Assembly (NCBI RefSeq): GCF_025024155.1
Contig: NW_026251781.1
Coordinates: 62,001-126,000, forward strand
Source: Gamsiella multidivaricata
Lineage: Eukaryota > Mortierellomycota > Mortierellomycetes > Mortierellales > Mortierellaceae
Direction: 5' to 3'
DNA length: 64,000 nucleotides
Part shown: positions 13,452 to 24,757 of the stretch, piece by piece
How positions within the stretch are numbered: the stretch's first letter is position 1
How the letters are laid out: each line of letters opens with the position of its first letter
The notes under the pieces: generated by a model
Told to the model about the DNA's origin: nothing
The model's input: only the letters and a program-made list of their open reading frames with translations
Database searches by the model: none
Position numbers and translations under genes: made by a program

Positions 13452-15955
13452 CGAGCTGGGAGTCAAAGACAGAGACAGGAGCAGAGATAGAGACAGAAGG
13501 AGAGAAGCAGGAGGAGGAAAGGAACAAAGACAGGATATGAAATATCATTTACGATTGCTTGTTCAGCATTCGACTAGAGCAGACTTTACGAAATGCGAAA
13601 TAAATAAAAAAAATGCACTCTTGAATGTTCTGTCAGCGTGGGAAACGAAAGACGAAAATAGAAAGAAAAAAAAACTAGGGCTTGCTTTTTACTGCCTAGT
13701 GGTTGATTCAACACCGCGATCTGATTCAACGCAACCCCCCACTCAGGCGCGCTCTCTCGCATCTCGCGTTGTTCTGTGTCTCATCAAAGAAATGGAGGAT
13801 GAAAAAAAAAATGCCCTCAAAGCTGGGACAAACCTCACTACGGGATCAAGCACGCAGGATATCTTGGCGGGTATATCTGGGGCCAACTTTGAACGCATTT
13901 TCTGTGTTCCATACCCATATCGATCCCTTTCCCGCGCATATTTTCCGACATCCAATTCGTTGATCGAGCTGTAGAGGTATCAGCTTGGCCATCTGGGAAG
14001 GAGAACGTTGTTTTCCTAAGATGACGAGAGCCATGGAAGGCGATTGCATTTTTCTTTTATGACGGGACGAGGGGGGTGGGGACAAGTAAGTACATACAGC
14101 AGGTGGGTGAGTAGAACAGTAAGTAGTAGGTAAGCTGGAAAGTGCTGGAGGGAAAAAAATCCAGACACGGAAATTGAACTGAGACACGCTGAAAAAAAAA
14201 AAAAAAAAAAAAAAAGACATAGAACATAGAACACAGGAAAAAGAAAAGGCAAGGAAGGCGCGTTTCCTAGAACTACTACGACGCACACACATCTGGACGA
14301 GGAAAAAGATCGCAGTCGGCAGTTGGTGTCCACTTGTGGGGTTAGGCGTCCGAAGGAAAGCGCCCGTTAAAACCTCCATGCCACGCGACAACAAGCATGC
14401 AAGTATGCATCGTTCTAGCCATGCGACAACAGCAAGATCATTGTTTTCTGTTCAACCTCCGCATCCATCTCAAAGTCTTCTCATCGTACTTGGAGAAGTA
14501 CTTTGAGTTAGTTGTGAGGTGGGGATATCAAAGTGGTGGTCCAGGACGATATGACTCAAAAGAAGGATAAAGGCGCAGATGTCATTGTGCAGAAAATACC
14601 ACATTGGAAAACTTTCATTCTGTTATTTTTCGTTCGATGGCTGACAAGGCATACATGTCTGCATTGCGTTATGTAAGGGGTTTGCATGGACTTGATGCAA
14701 GTCCTTGGCCAAGTGGTTAGAAAAACTAGACAGAAGAAAAAAATGGGGGCGTTTGTTGTCCATTTTTTTCAAAGCCCGTCTTTTTTTTCTTACTCGGATC
14801 TGAGGTCCTCCACATGGTGCATGGTACTGCATGCAGGAGCTTTTTGGGGCGCCTATACCCAGACAGGCACACACTTTTTCTTTTTTTTTTTTTTGAACTT
14901 CTTTTCCTTCGGAAAAATTGTCCATGAGCAATTGCGGGGCTTTAAAAACAAAAGAGGAACTGGCTGCAAAGCCAGAGCCGCGACAGAGTGACAGATTCTT
15001 GAGAGGAATGAGGAAAGAGGGTCAGCTTTTTTTTTTTTTTCCAAGAGAACGGGTGCCCCTGCACCATGACATGAACCTTTGCTTGCATGTGGAAAATTGA
15101 CCTCCTTTCCCTAGACTATACATATATATATTTTTACAGTTTGAACAAATAAGAGGAAACAGCGGACGAGAGTTCTCACATAGTCTATGGTTTCTACGTA
15201 CAATTCTTGCGGACGAAATAAAAAAAGAAAAAGAACATCGCAAAGGTGGAATGGTAGCTATGGATCTTGACTGGACGTTATTTTTTTTTTTTCTCTCGCT
15301 ATTCAGGGCCCAAGTCTGGGTCTAGTCTAGCCCAAAATAACAATTCCGAGACCATCCCAACTACAACGAAGCAGCAGCCATTGGACACGACAGAAAAAAT
15401 ATATATATTCTTTTATTACACGGTAGATTTACAAGATAAAGAAAAAGACAAGACGGGGTCGCTATATACAAAAAATAAAGGAAAACTGGTAACGAACAGC
15501 TATGCTAAATTGACTGTGCAAAAGAGAGAAAGGGGGGGGGTTTGGGGCAGAGGATCAAACTTACGAAATGAAACGCTTTCGCTTCGAAGTTTGGCATAGA
15601 AATACAAGATAGGAACGTAATAGTACAGTGTCAAAGAAACCAATAGGAAAAGAAGGAACAGGCGTGTGAGAAAGAGTCCTGAGTTCGCGGCATAGGAGGA
15701 AGTGGCAAAGTCCACTGAGTGAGGGAGGGAGATATCGGTTTTCCTTCCTTGACACATGACCCGACTGGGAAAGAAAGAAGATAAAAAAAAAGTGCATAAG
15801 CGCCCAGGCTGCACGCGTGCGCATGGGCTTGAAGTTGCCCTCAATTGGGATCTTGAGGCTGATATCACTATTTTTTTTTTTTTTCACAGAGATCTTGGGG
15901 CTAAGCGGAGGAAACGGGAAATGGGAGCACAAGAACTCCCTAAATCTCGCACAGT
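13450..15955. other. Gene-poor stretch with homopolymers
   Basis: About 2.5 kb without a supportable gene. It holds many A/T homopolymers (for example A24 at 14192-14215 and T tracts near 14878-14894, 15028-15040 and 15872-15884), an ATATATATAT run near 15118-15131 and a G8 run near 15533. Open frames here are low-complexity and cross these tracts. Some of it is likely 3' UTR of the genes on each side. Confidence 0.5.
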
Positions 15956-17047
15956 TCACAGGCGTCGGGCACGTCGGCCATCGGCAACGATGCCAGAGGA
16001 ACGCGTCTCGGCATAGTGGCGGGTCCATTGGCCAGACTGGGAGGAACACCAATTGTCCTGACGAGGGTCACAGCGCGCGATGCGCATCAGAGACTGCTTG
16101 GCTGTCATCGATGCGGATGTGGTCGAGGGCATAGGTGAGGACTCGAGGGCTGCATCGACTGCATCGTCGGCGTCATCCTCAATCATATGCAAGGATGCCG
16201 TAGTTTCGGAGATACTTGGTAGGATATGTTGACCGTTGTGGATGTGGTTACTGCTCTTTAACGAAAATGCAGCTGCAGCTGCATCTGCAGGTAAAGAAGG
16301 AGATCCCCTTTTGGTCTCCGACGCTCGGAAAGTGGATGAGATGTGACTTTGCGGGCGCTGCTGTTGCGGCTCGGATTGGTGGCGATCAAACGACGAACTG
16401 AAGGGGGAGTACGAGGGCGAGCCATTGGGATGGACGCGGCTCATCGACGCAGACGCGCCAGATCCGTAATAGACTTGCTGGTTATCGTAGCCGATCAAAA
16501 GATCGTCATCCATGCAATCGAGATGTTGCTGCTGGTTGGCATAATGCTGCTGGCACTGTCGCCGGGTCTGCTGGCGACTGTAGCTGAAGCTGCGGTGATG
16601 GCGTTGCCGCTGCTTCTGCTGCTGCTGCAATTGCTGTTGCTGGAAGCATTGCCGTGCAGACCTTGGATGGGTATATTGATAATATGCCTTCTGTCCCGCT
16701 GCAGACATTGAGTGGGAAGCGGAAGAGGCCGTGGATGATGGAGACGAATTTGTGGGTGAGGATGAGAGCGAGGGTGGAGTGGAGTAGGAGGGGAAGGTAG
16801 AGTGGAGATTGTGCTGGTAGTGGGGGTTGAACGAGTGTCGTTCCTCGCAAGGGAACATCCGCTGGATCGCCTCCTTTGGCGAGTATGTCGAGGTGGACTC
16901 GCTGTAGCTGCGACGGTGCAGCCTGTTGCGGTTGTAGTCGGTATTGGTGGGGTGGTAGCTCTCCTTGCTGCAGTCGCTGTCGTCGCTGTTGGTCCGGAGG
17001 AGGACACGATTGCTGATGAATGCGTACAGGTTGTTGAAGCTGCCCAT
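15956..17047 (-). CDS. Hypothetical low-complexity protein (Gln/Ser/His-rich)
   Basis: An open frame of 363 residues, starting MGSFNNLYAFISNRVLLRTN in a good context (ACCATGG). The frame stays open upstream to 17329, but that part is a CT-rich leader and reads as low-complexity Ser/Leu/Pro. The protein is rich in Ser, Gln, Tyr and His, with a Gln/Arg block (QQQQLQQQQKQRQRHHRSFS), short SP/SPS motifs and an Ala run; I recognise no folded domain. It could be a disordered regulatory or RNA-associated protein. Near the 3' end a second frame (about 16017-15946) reads MPRRVPLASLPMADVPD and looks equally protein-like, so the last about 25 codons or a terminal intron are uncertain. No family assigned. 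Confidence 0.5.
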   Translation of the reverse strand: MGSFNNLYAFISNRVLLRTNSDDSDCSKESYHPTNTDYNRNRLHRRSYSESTSTYSPKEAIQRMFPCEERHSFNPHYQHNLHSTFPSYSTPPSLSSSPTNSSPSSTASSASHSMSAAGQKAYYQYTHPRSARQCFQQQQLQQQQKQRQRHHRSFSYSRQQTRRQCQQHYANQQQHLDCMDDDLLIGYDNQQVYYGSGASASMSRVHPNGSPSYSPFSSSFDRHQSEPQQQRPQSHISSTFRASETKRGSPSLPADAAAAAFSLKSSNHIHNGQHILPSISETTASLHMIEDDADDAVDAALESSPMPSTTSASMTAKQSLMRIARCDPRQDNWCSSQSGQWTRHYAETRSSGIVADGRRARRL

Positions 17048-20000
17048 GGTGAGTGTATCGGTGTTCTGCAACGCGCGATGCTTCGGTGACAGGGAGGAGG
17101 GTTGAGGAGTGGAGAGGTGTGTGGAAGATGCGCGGGTGTGGTGTGAAAGAGGGAGTAGCGATTGTCGATTGCTGGCTGAGTAAGGAGAGAGAGGGGAGAG
17201 GGGAGAGAGAGGGGGGAGAGGAGAGAGGGCAGTAGCTGCAGTAAAGAAGCAAAGCGAGGACAAAGACGATGAAGAAGAAGTGAGAAAGAGGAAAGAAAAG
17301 GTGGTAGAAAAGAGACAGAAGAGACACAAGAAAAAAAAAAAAGGGCCATTGGATTCAGAAAGAATACGACTGAATTGAATCGAATCGGATTAGGGTTTTC
17401 TACTATGTGCCATTCAATGGCCTTATTCAGTCCTATTCATATAGAGATAAAGAAGAAAATATTTTTCAATTGGTCTGTCTGTTGTTCTATAGTCTGCCCA
17501 TCCTCGTAAGACATTCCCGCTCTCGATGTGTGGCCTACTACAGGCCCACCCAAACCACCAAAACGGCACTCGTCTTTTGCCTGTACTCCACCCTTGTATA
17601 GACATACCTACCACCTGCCCCCACGCTAGGCCTGAGGCCATTTTGTCACCTAGTCCAGTCGCGTACACCACCACCACCTCTCATTGCCGTTCCTACTCTC
17701 GCTGTTGCTGCCGTTGCTTGCTGTTACGGCTTTGGCCAATGCATGTTACTAGGCAGATGACTTAACATTTCGCCCTGGCAGTTGCTGCTCGGACCGTTAG
17801 AAACCTGACGACGACGCCACCCTGACCAATTATGCCTTCTTTGCTGCTCTTAGGTTGCCGATGCTTCCTCCCATTCATTTCTCGTTTTTCTGTTTCTCCT
17901 TGCCTGTTCTAAACAGACAAGCGATAGGGGGGTCGGGTCCAGAGAGATGAACTGGCCAACTTCTTTAGCTCTCTTGGTCTTGCTTAATGTGTACGCAATG
18001 GCCCCTGTTTCTCTTTCTTCATCTGTTTACTCAATGGGTCTGGTCTGGCGAAGTCAAGCAGTTACCTTCGACTGCAAGGTCAGATCGAGCACCATTGCGC
18101 CCTTGACAACAGGACGCCGTACATCTGTGTATGAGGTGCCCGATCCAGGAGAAAGACTATGAGCCGGTCCATGCGGGGGTAGCAGGATCCTATCTCGAGA
18201 ACACGAAAAAAGAATGGTGCCCTGGACAAAATTATATCGCGAGTTCTCGCGATCCGCCCGCCGAGGACAGGAAGGAAGAGCATCGAATGGGGCAACTACG
18301 GATCCACTCTCAGGCTAATGATTATGGCCATCCGTCGTCATAGATGAATGGATGCGTTATCCTATCCTTATCCCTCCCTGACTGCACTTGCTGCTCACAT
18401 AAATTCTCTGTCCAAAGATAATAAAGTGGTCCACGAGACGATACGCATAACAAACAAACCCGTCAGATTTATTTTCTTCTTTTCCGGCTCCATCCCGATG
18501 CGGCATAGGATTGGCCGCCCGTTGCTGCTCTGGATTGATGTCGTTTGATGCTGACAGGCTGAGAGTAACAGAGAGTACCAAAGAGATGCCGTTTCCGTAG
18601 CCAATATGGAGAGCACATGCTTTTAGGCCATGCTTTCTTTTGGTCACCCATCTCGTGAGATATTGTGGCCGATCCATATTTACGGAAAACCGTTTTGTCC
18701 TCGCAGCAACGTTCATTCTGTAGCGTGGAGGGAGAGAGAGAGATTTCGGGTGTTCAAGAGCTGCATGCATGCAATACTGAGCAGCCCAAGGAGATGGATG
18801 TGTTTGCATGCTTTTCTTTGCAGCAAGCACAATTACGACAAATATCATCCCATGAAATAAAAAAAACGTGCCAGACGAGCAGTGAGCCATGAAGCCCATC
18901 ATCATCATCATCTGCTCAAACACTATCATTCTCTACACCTTCTCGATAGTTTGTATCTCTGTACATACATTACACACGACACATGCCTCGCATCCTATGA
19001 GTACAGTACATTTGCCGAAAATACAATTCCCTTGATCTGCTGGCAGTGGTAGTTCTCTCTCTTTTCCTGTAGACTTGTCACAAATTTCTATACGCGGCGC
19101 CTAGACTTGTAGGGATATCTGTCCCCTGACATATCGGCGAAGCGGAAATGGTGTATGGCCTCAGGTACACTGGCGATGCAAGGATAGATAATGGATCCAT
19201 GGAACCAATCATCTTGCGCTCTTTACTCCCTTCCGGTTTCACTGGGCGATTATTTTTATCTAGGCTTTCAGGGACCACCAATCAGGGCCCAGTAGATTCT
19301 CTCACCCACATGATCTGCACCAGAGTCGGGGGGATCTTCCAAAATCAAAAACGCCGCTAGTCCAGGGGCCGGTCACCACTTGAAATCGCGAACGAGGAAA
19401 GAACTATCAGCTAGCATGATAGAGTTCACAATTGCAACGGCCCTTTTGTCAGCCATCCATCGAGGATCAATCAAAAATCGGAGAAGCAGGGACATGGTAA
19501 AATGGATAGAGTCAATTTCTAAGCCTATATAATCATACCGCTCCAAGACCAATGGTGGCCGCCGCTGCCCTGCGAACGGTCATCATTTGACCCCCAATAA
19601 ACGGTTTCATGCACAAGATGCATTGATTGCTTATTTCAGCCAACAATCGACCACTCGACCCATTGTCTTATTCTATTTCTCACGTGTGGCCTACTTCCTT
19701 TCTCCGGGATAAGTACAGCACAAAGAAATAGACGACCATGGTCGTGTACGTGAGATATCTATGTATTCAATGCGTGATAACGGGTCAAATGTCTGGCCGT
19801 GTTCATTCTACTGGCCTAGACGATACTGGGACCAGACGGTACACCTTCAGCCCTCATCTGAAGAATGGGGACAGGTCTCCTAGGATGAAAATAGAATCGT
19901 CGGTCAAAATGAAGCACCGGAAATAATACCTTATGGGCCCCGTGCTGTCCATGGTGATCAAGGTCATGTGGACAACAGTCTCAAGTTTTCCCTGCCATTC

Positions 20001-20805
20001 TAAAGTGACCAGGCAGTACTGCTGTTACTACCAGCCGCTGATCACATGTGGTGTGTAATTGAGCAGCTCTCTTTCCAGCTGCCAGAGTGGCAGAAACATC
20101 ATCTTCGCCATCTCATGCATTCTGAGGCTCAGAGCAGGAAACAATTGCTGAAAGATCACTTTCAGGACGCGATGCGCTTATTTTACCGCCTCCTATTTAT
20201 TTATTTTGCAGGATTTTGCAGGACGAAAGAAACTAGCCTTCAGTAGCCAGTGGAGAGGTGTTTGATCCTTATCTCTTCCTCTCTCTCATCAAATGGGTCC
20301 ATCGCCCCTTGTGGCACAAACACAAACACAAGTTTGTATAGAAGCCGTTTTCTATCTCTCTAGCGATGTTGTTATGCTCATGTGCCCATACCGTAGCAAA
20401 AAAAAGATATGCTCTGTCCTAGCTAGACCACACCCATATGTTTGTTCCGAGATGCTACGGCAGGACGTGGCTGGTCCTCCCTTCCCTATGCGGTGCATAC
20501 TTAAGCACAAAGGCACACACGCGACCTTGGTGATCCATGTGTTTGCAATAGTAAGAGCTTCCTCGCTCGGGTTTTTCTGCCGAGGATCTCTATCTCCAAT
20601 TTCCTTATCTCTTTTTTTTCCCTACTCTCCCACCTCCACTCTTTCTCTTTCCTTTCTCATCACTTCTCTTACCCATTCCATCCTCAACTGTAGCGCGTTA
20701 TCGTTCAAGTCCTCCTCCTAGTCCCGTTATCTCGTAGTTTCTCACATAGCAAACACACGGTTCTTATCTTCTAGACAATTGCCGAAACCATAGCGCATTG
20801 CGAAC
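17048..20805. other. Gene-poor 3.8-kb stretch
   Basis: No gene can be supported. It begins with the GA/CT-rich leader and promoter of the hypothetical protein at 15956-17047. It includes a short imperfect palindrome (TCGCGAG TT CTCGCGA) at 18237-18252 and ends in a CT-rich leader (about 20605-20690) ahead of the small gene at 20806. The longest open frame (minus strand, 18929-18357, 190 codons) has no recognisable feature and a poor start region. Confidence 0.45.
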
Positions 20806-21078
20806 ATGTCATCGATCCTCAACGTTCTCCGCTCGGCCCCTACTCCCACCCGTCACTTCACGTCCCTGCAGATTGCCTCTACGGTCAAGTCCCAAACCAC
20901 AGCCTTCAACCCGGAGCATCACCCGATTGTGCTGCAGCAATTGGTCGAGTCTCTCTCTCCAAGCTCGTTCGTCTCTACCGAGGCCACGTCTGCAGCTACC
21001 GCTACTACGGTCAAGAACTCGCTCTCGGGCACCAGTCTGGGATCCCAAGGCCGACTTGCTAGCCAAGTTGGACACTGA
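20806..21078 (+). CDS. Small protein, putatively mitochondrial; 3' frame uncertain
   Basis: A 90-residue open frame starting MSSILNVLRSAPTPTRHFTS, with a basic, hydroxylated N-terminus lacking acids for the first 35 residues, as in mitochondrial presequences. It is preceded by a CT-rich leader like those of real genes here. The downstream end is doubtful: the overlapping frame (20798-21097) ends VWDPKADLLAKLDTEVRNHI, which looks like real protein, while the in-frame ending GSQGRLASQVGH does not. A frameshift near 21025-21040, or a missed small intron, could connect MSSILN... to ...DTEVRNHI, giving about 96 residues. I recognise no family. Confidence 0.45.
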   Translation: MSSILNVLRSAPTPTRHFTSLQIASTVKSQTTAFNPEHHPIVLQQLVESLSPSSFVSTEATSAATATTVKNSLSGTSLGSQGRLASQVGH

Positions 21079-21097
21079 AGTGCGTAATCACATTTGA

Positions 21098-21877
21098 GAT
21101 TATACTTGAGATCTGTCAAGTAGTATGAATGGCACAGTCCTGCTTTCTGTCTCTTCGAACACCCTCTTCATGTTCTCCGGGGTCAGTCCGTGACCGCGTC
21201 GAATATTGTAACATAGCCTGCTCCCATGCCAATCTGTATTGTATAAAACTCCAAAAAAAACACCCCTTCCCCTCCCCCCCCTTCCTCACACATTGCCTAT
21301 GTAGTATTATTTATAGTGCAAAAATAAAAAATACGACTTCAATTGACGCTAGTTACATGAAAGAGGAATAGATCCTCTAGAAAGGACCACTTCTGCCTGT
21401 AGTAGACAGCTTGCGAAAGTTTTTCAAGTTCGCGAAAGGGTTGCCCAAGTTCAGCACGTACACGGAAGTAAAAAAAAAAATACCTACACCAGGTGGAAAG
21501 CATGCCGCATGGTAGGGGCATCTCATTTTCCTATTTCGCCACTACTGTCGCCAACTCAACCGTTCCTTTCTCTTAAAAAAAAAACATGTCACTCCGTATA
21601 CCCCGCAGCGACAACGACAGCGACGGCGACATCTCCAGCAACCACACTACTTAGCGACAGCGACGACGTTGACAGTGATGTCAGCTTGCCGAAGTGTAGG
21701 ATATCTGCGTGGAGCTCATGGGTGAAGCATGGACGGGAGAGGCGGGTAAATGGTAGAGAGACGAAGAAAGCAAAAACGCAAATACCAGTTTACGAGTGCA
21801 TTTTTTTTGACAGAAAGAGACAGAAACATGCTACGCTGGTCGTCGTTTGTTGCCACCAAAAAAAAAAAAAAGAGCTT
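21098..21877. other. Intergenic, small gene to helicase relic
   Basis: About 780 bp of AT-rich DNA with A10-A14 tracts near 21470, 21575 and 21858. No coding sequence supported. Short GCGACA-type tandem triplets occur near 21608-21670. Confidence 0.4.
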
Positions 21878-23370
21878 TTATTTAGAAGTCCTCCTTTGTC
21901 TCCAACGTATTTCTGCACGTGGTGTTTTCTGCCGTGGCTGTTGCTGGATTGGATTTATTCTTTTTTGTGGATGCTGCTGCTGCTGATCCTGCTGGTCCTG
22001 TTGGTCCGGCTGCTGTACTTGCGACTGCAACTGTTGTCGCAGTGGTGGAGGTGATGGCGATGGCAGTGAAGGTGCTGGCAATGATGTTAATTGTTTTTGT
22101 TCTGTTACCCGTGCTGCAGCAAATGGTGGGGGCAAAGGCATTACACTGGTGAGGTTTAAGAGTGCCGGTATGTCCGAATATGCAGGCTGGAGAATATTGG
22201 CAATGTCCTTTAGATATCGTTCATGCAGAGGGAGCCACTGCACCAGTGGTCAGAATAGATTCGGGTGTTGTTATCTTCGCACTCTTATCGACAAGCTTGC
22301 CCATCATTCTATCCGTCATCACACACTCTTCAGTGAAAAGCTCATTGCGAGGTATATAGTCGCTCTTGAATGTCTCGGTCCTCCAAGCTGTTAAATCCTT
22401 TCTTACTCGCTCCTTCTCGATTGCCGTGCGTGGTCGCGTTATTCGCCTCATCTCTGTACCACAGTCCTCGTCCATTGCCATGAATGCTGATACATCATGT
22501 ACTAGCTCGACGGGTAGAGCGAGATCGGGATGACAAATGTCGCAGCAGTCTGCTATATCTTGATGCACATTATCGAAATAAGTGTTGAGGAATCTGTGGC
22601 GGCATTCGGTGGTAGCAGCATAATCTTTGAGTTCCTGATCAACGTTCGAGCCCGGTTTTGGTGGAACGAGAAGAAGTCCGATTCCAGAAAGCTAAGGATT
22701 GTGTGCTGCCCAACCAAGTCGTTGAATTAGCGTCGAGATGTTGTTCGGATACCTATATTGAACTATGCGCACAACATCGCTTATCTCGCAGCCCATCCCC
22801 GCAGCTTCTGTTGACATTAGAATATGCTTCTCGTTACTCCTGAACTCGTCCATGCGTGCCATCTTGTACTGCTCCGACTTCATTGAATGGTAAGCGGCAA
22901 CTTGGTCCGTGCCAACTAGTCCTCCCACATATTTCGGGCTGCCTCGACTTCCTTGCGGCTATCAAAATACACGATCGTCTTTACCATGTCCTGCAGGAAG
23001 GCGAGGTCATGAAACGAGCTTGCTGCCTCCTTCATCCGCACAACCTTGTACTTTATGTTGACCCTGTCGTTGCCAACATTAATTATTCTAGCGTCCCTGA
23101 AGTGCAGATGATGGATGACCTCCGTAAGAACTGGTCGGGGCAAGGTTGCAGAAAGGGCGACGAAGGAGGTTCTTGTGGATACTTTGACGCGGAGCTGTCC
23201 AATGCAACCGTAGGCTGTCCTGAATTTGTGGCCCCATGTGCTGATACAATGCGCTTCATCCACGACTATCGCGCGGAGTTGGTCTCTCCAGCGTATATCA
23301 TCTCAGAGTTGGAGGTAGCGTTCGCTGTTGAAAATGATCTCGGGTGACATAAACACGGCACGGTACTGCG
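21878..23370 (-). pseudogene. Decayed RecQ-like DNA helicase
   Basis: Read on the minus strand, successive pieces in shifting frames spell a superfamily-2 RecQ helicase: VFMSPEIIFNSERY (about 23350), VVDEAHCISTWGHKFR (DEAH box II), LSATLP (motif III), IVYFDSRKEVE (motif IV), HILMSTEAAGMGCEISDVV (motif V) and NISTLIQRLGWAAHNP (motif VI, where RxGRAxR is expected). A Cys/His-bearing part follows (ECRHRFLNTYF..DCCDICHP) and then a region with WLPLHERYLKDIANIL and a Gln/Pro-rich tail. Breaks are an in-frame TGA at 23303-23305, frameshifts near 22925, 22640 and 22240, and a stop near 22690. Motifs I/Ia (GKS/T) are not seen upstream. Fungal genomes often carry amplified RecQ copies, including telomere-linked helicases; whether this copy came from such a family is inference. 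Confidence 0.8.
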
Positions 23371-24169
23371 GTGTATGGGGTCTACTAACGGGTTCTGTAA
23401 CTTCTACCATTAGTTCTATTTACAATAGGAGTCATCACGCGAATAGGACTTCGGCGAGGGTATGCTTCGGGCACTTATTGGTTCGTAGTGCAGGGTCCTC
23501 CTTTAGATCGGAATGTATGAACACAAAGGTAAATAGACTAGACGTAAATGGAAGGAAACAAATATGGGGATCTGTTTAGCTAAATGGTACGAGCTAGGAT
23601 TATATTCCTTTGGGAATGACTGGGGTAGTTGCAAGGAGTTCGCGTATGTGATATCCGATGAGGCGAGGAGTCGTGACAATGAAGTCCACCCCTCTGGAGT
23701 CGTTGTATGCCGCTGATCAAGCCTCCGTTGTACCCTTATAATTGTAAACCGAATGCGCAGTCACGTGCAGCCATTATCGCGACAGTAGTCTACGCGCTGA
23801 GTACTTCGACGCGTCCTGACCGCGATGTACGTTTCCTGTACATTAGGTTTAGATCGGATGTGCTCCGCGTAATGTACTAAGTACCAGGCTGACCCTGTTA
23901 CCGGGTACATTGCAATGAGGCATTTCCGATGCCTCTATATTTTATTACTTATTCTCTACGTAGCTTCTTCAGTATAAAACGGAGTGGTTCTTTATTCAAT
24001 AAATCCACTCTTCCAAAAGCATATCTACTTCCACTTCAAAGCATCCACTCACCTCTCACGACCTGTAAGCCTAGTCAACTTACTCTTGATCTTGATTCGT
24101 GGCCATTTGACTTCCTGTTCTTTCTCCTGACACTCTTCCTCGCCCGACTTTGTTACAGGCATCGTCTAT
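23371..24169. other. Intergenic with a TATA-type promoter
   Basis: Between the helicase relic (-) and a small + strand candidate gene. It contains short near-palindromes around 23790-23910 (for example GTACATTAGG and GGGTACATTGC contexts) and a clear TATAAAA at 23973-23979. A good intron (donor GTAAGC at 24065, acceptor ACAG ending 24158) could interrupt the 5' leader of the gene starting at 24170. Confidence 0.45.
23973..23979 (+). promoter_or_regulatory. Candidate TATA box
   Basis: TATAAAA inside AGTATAAAACGGAG, about 30 bp before a CT-rich leader that runs into the small gene at 24170. The spacing to a leader with a plausible intron (24065-24158) makes it a reasonable core promoter. Confidence 0.5.
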
Positions 24170-24358
24170 ATGATTGCCCGTAGTCAACGCACTGTCGTGA
24201 AAAATAAAAAATGGATCTATCCCTCAGTTTTAACTGGTCAAGGCAAAGATGTAGTTCTGCAAATCACTATAGGCTTTACGCATCCTGACCGTGCAATCCT
24301 AGTCAATGGCACCTTCGTCAGTGCGCGCAGGTCTTTTTACCTATCCAGCGTGGACTAA
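24170..24358 (+). CDS. Small candidate gene of unknown function
   Basis: A 62-codon frame, MIARSQRTVVKNKKWIYPSV..., following the TATA box at 23973 and a leader intron at 24065-24158. Composition looks protein-like (KDVVLQITIGFTHPDRAILV), unlike most small frames here. The 3' end may be spliced: a weak donor at AG/GTCTTT (about 24331) with acceptor TTCAG (about 24376), then donor AG/GTACAG (about 24440) and acceptor CTCAG (about 24496), would extend it to about 95 residues ending FWQRFFYIFV. No family is recognised. It could be a young or relic gene of the adjacent mobile-element island. Confidence 0.35.
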   Translation: MIARSQRTVVKNKKWIYPSVLTGQGKDVVLQITIGFTHPDRAILVNGTFVSARRSFYLSSVD

Positions 24359-24757
24359 ACGCACCTTTGATTCAGAAATAAGGACTCGGCAAAAATTTGT
24401 TCGCCACACTGGCTTAACAATGCCATCCGCTATCAACATAGGTACAGTTCGCCGTTAACGACTATCTCCCTCTCATTAACTTTTGACTGCTCAGGAATGT
24501 AACATCATCAGGCGTGAAATTCTGGCAAAGATTTTTTTATATTTTTGTATAAACAATACCGAGTGTCAGGGAAACAGCTACGGTCCGATGTACCCTGGCG
24601 GTTCGAGCAATAAGAAAAAGAGAATAACGTGAATGAATGCATTGGATGCCTAGCAGGCAGACTCGTAAAGAGGATGCCATTCAGTCAATGGAGAAATTGA
24701 CAGGCCTACTCCTTCATCTTCCATCCTGCATCCCTCACTCTCCCTCCTTCTTGCTAT

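Noticed and set aside
14690..14725. A tRNA-like start (CTTGGCCAAGTGGTTAGAAA) resembling an A box of a Ser/Leu tRNA.
   Set aside because: No B box (GGTTCGANTCC) or matching acceptor stem follows within 100 bp.
18357..18929. A 190-codon minus-strand frame.
   Set aside because: Starts with a Met-rich repeat (EQMMMMMGF), shows no domain and has no promoter or intron support.
20293..20721. A 142-codon plus-strand frame.
   Set aside because: Its second half is the translated CT-rich leader of the next gene, and no domain is visible.
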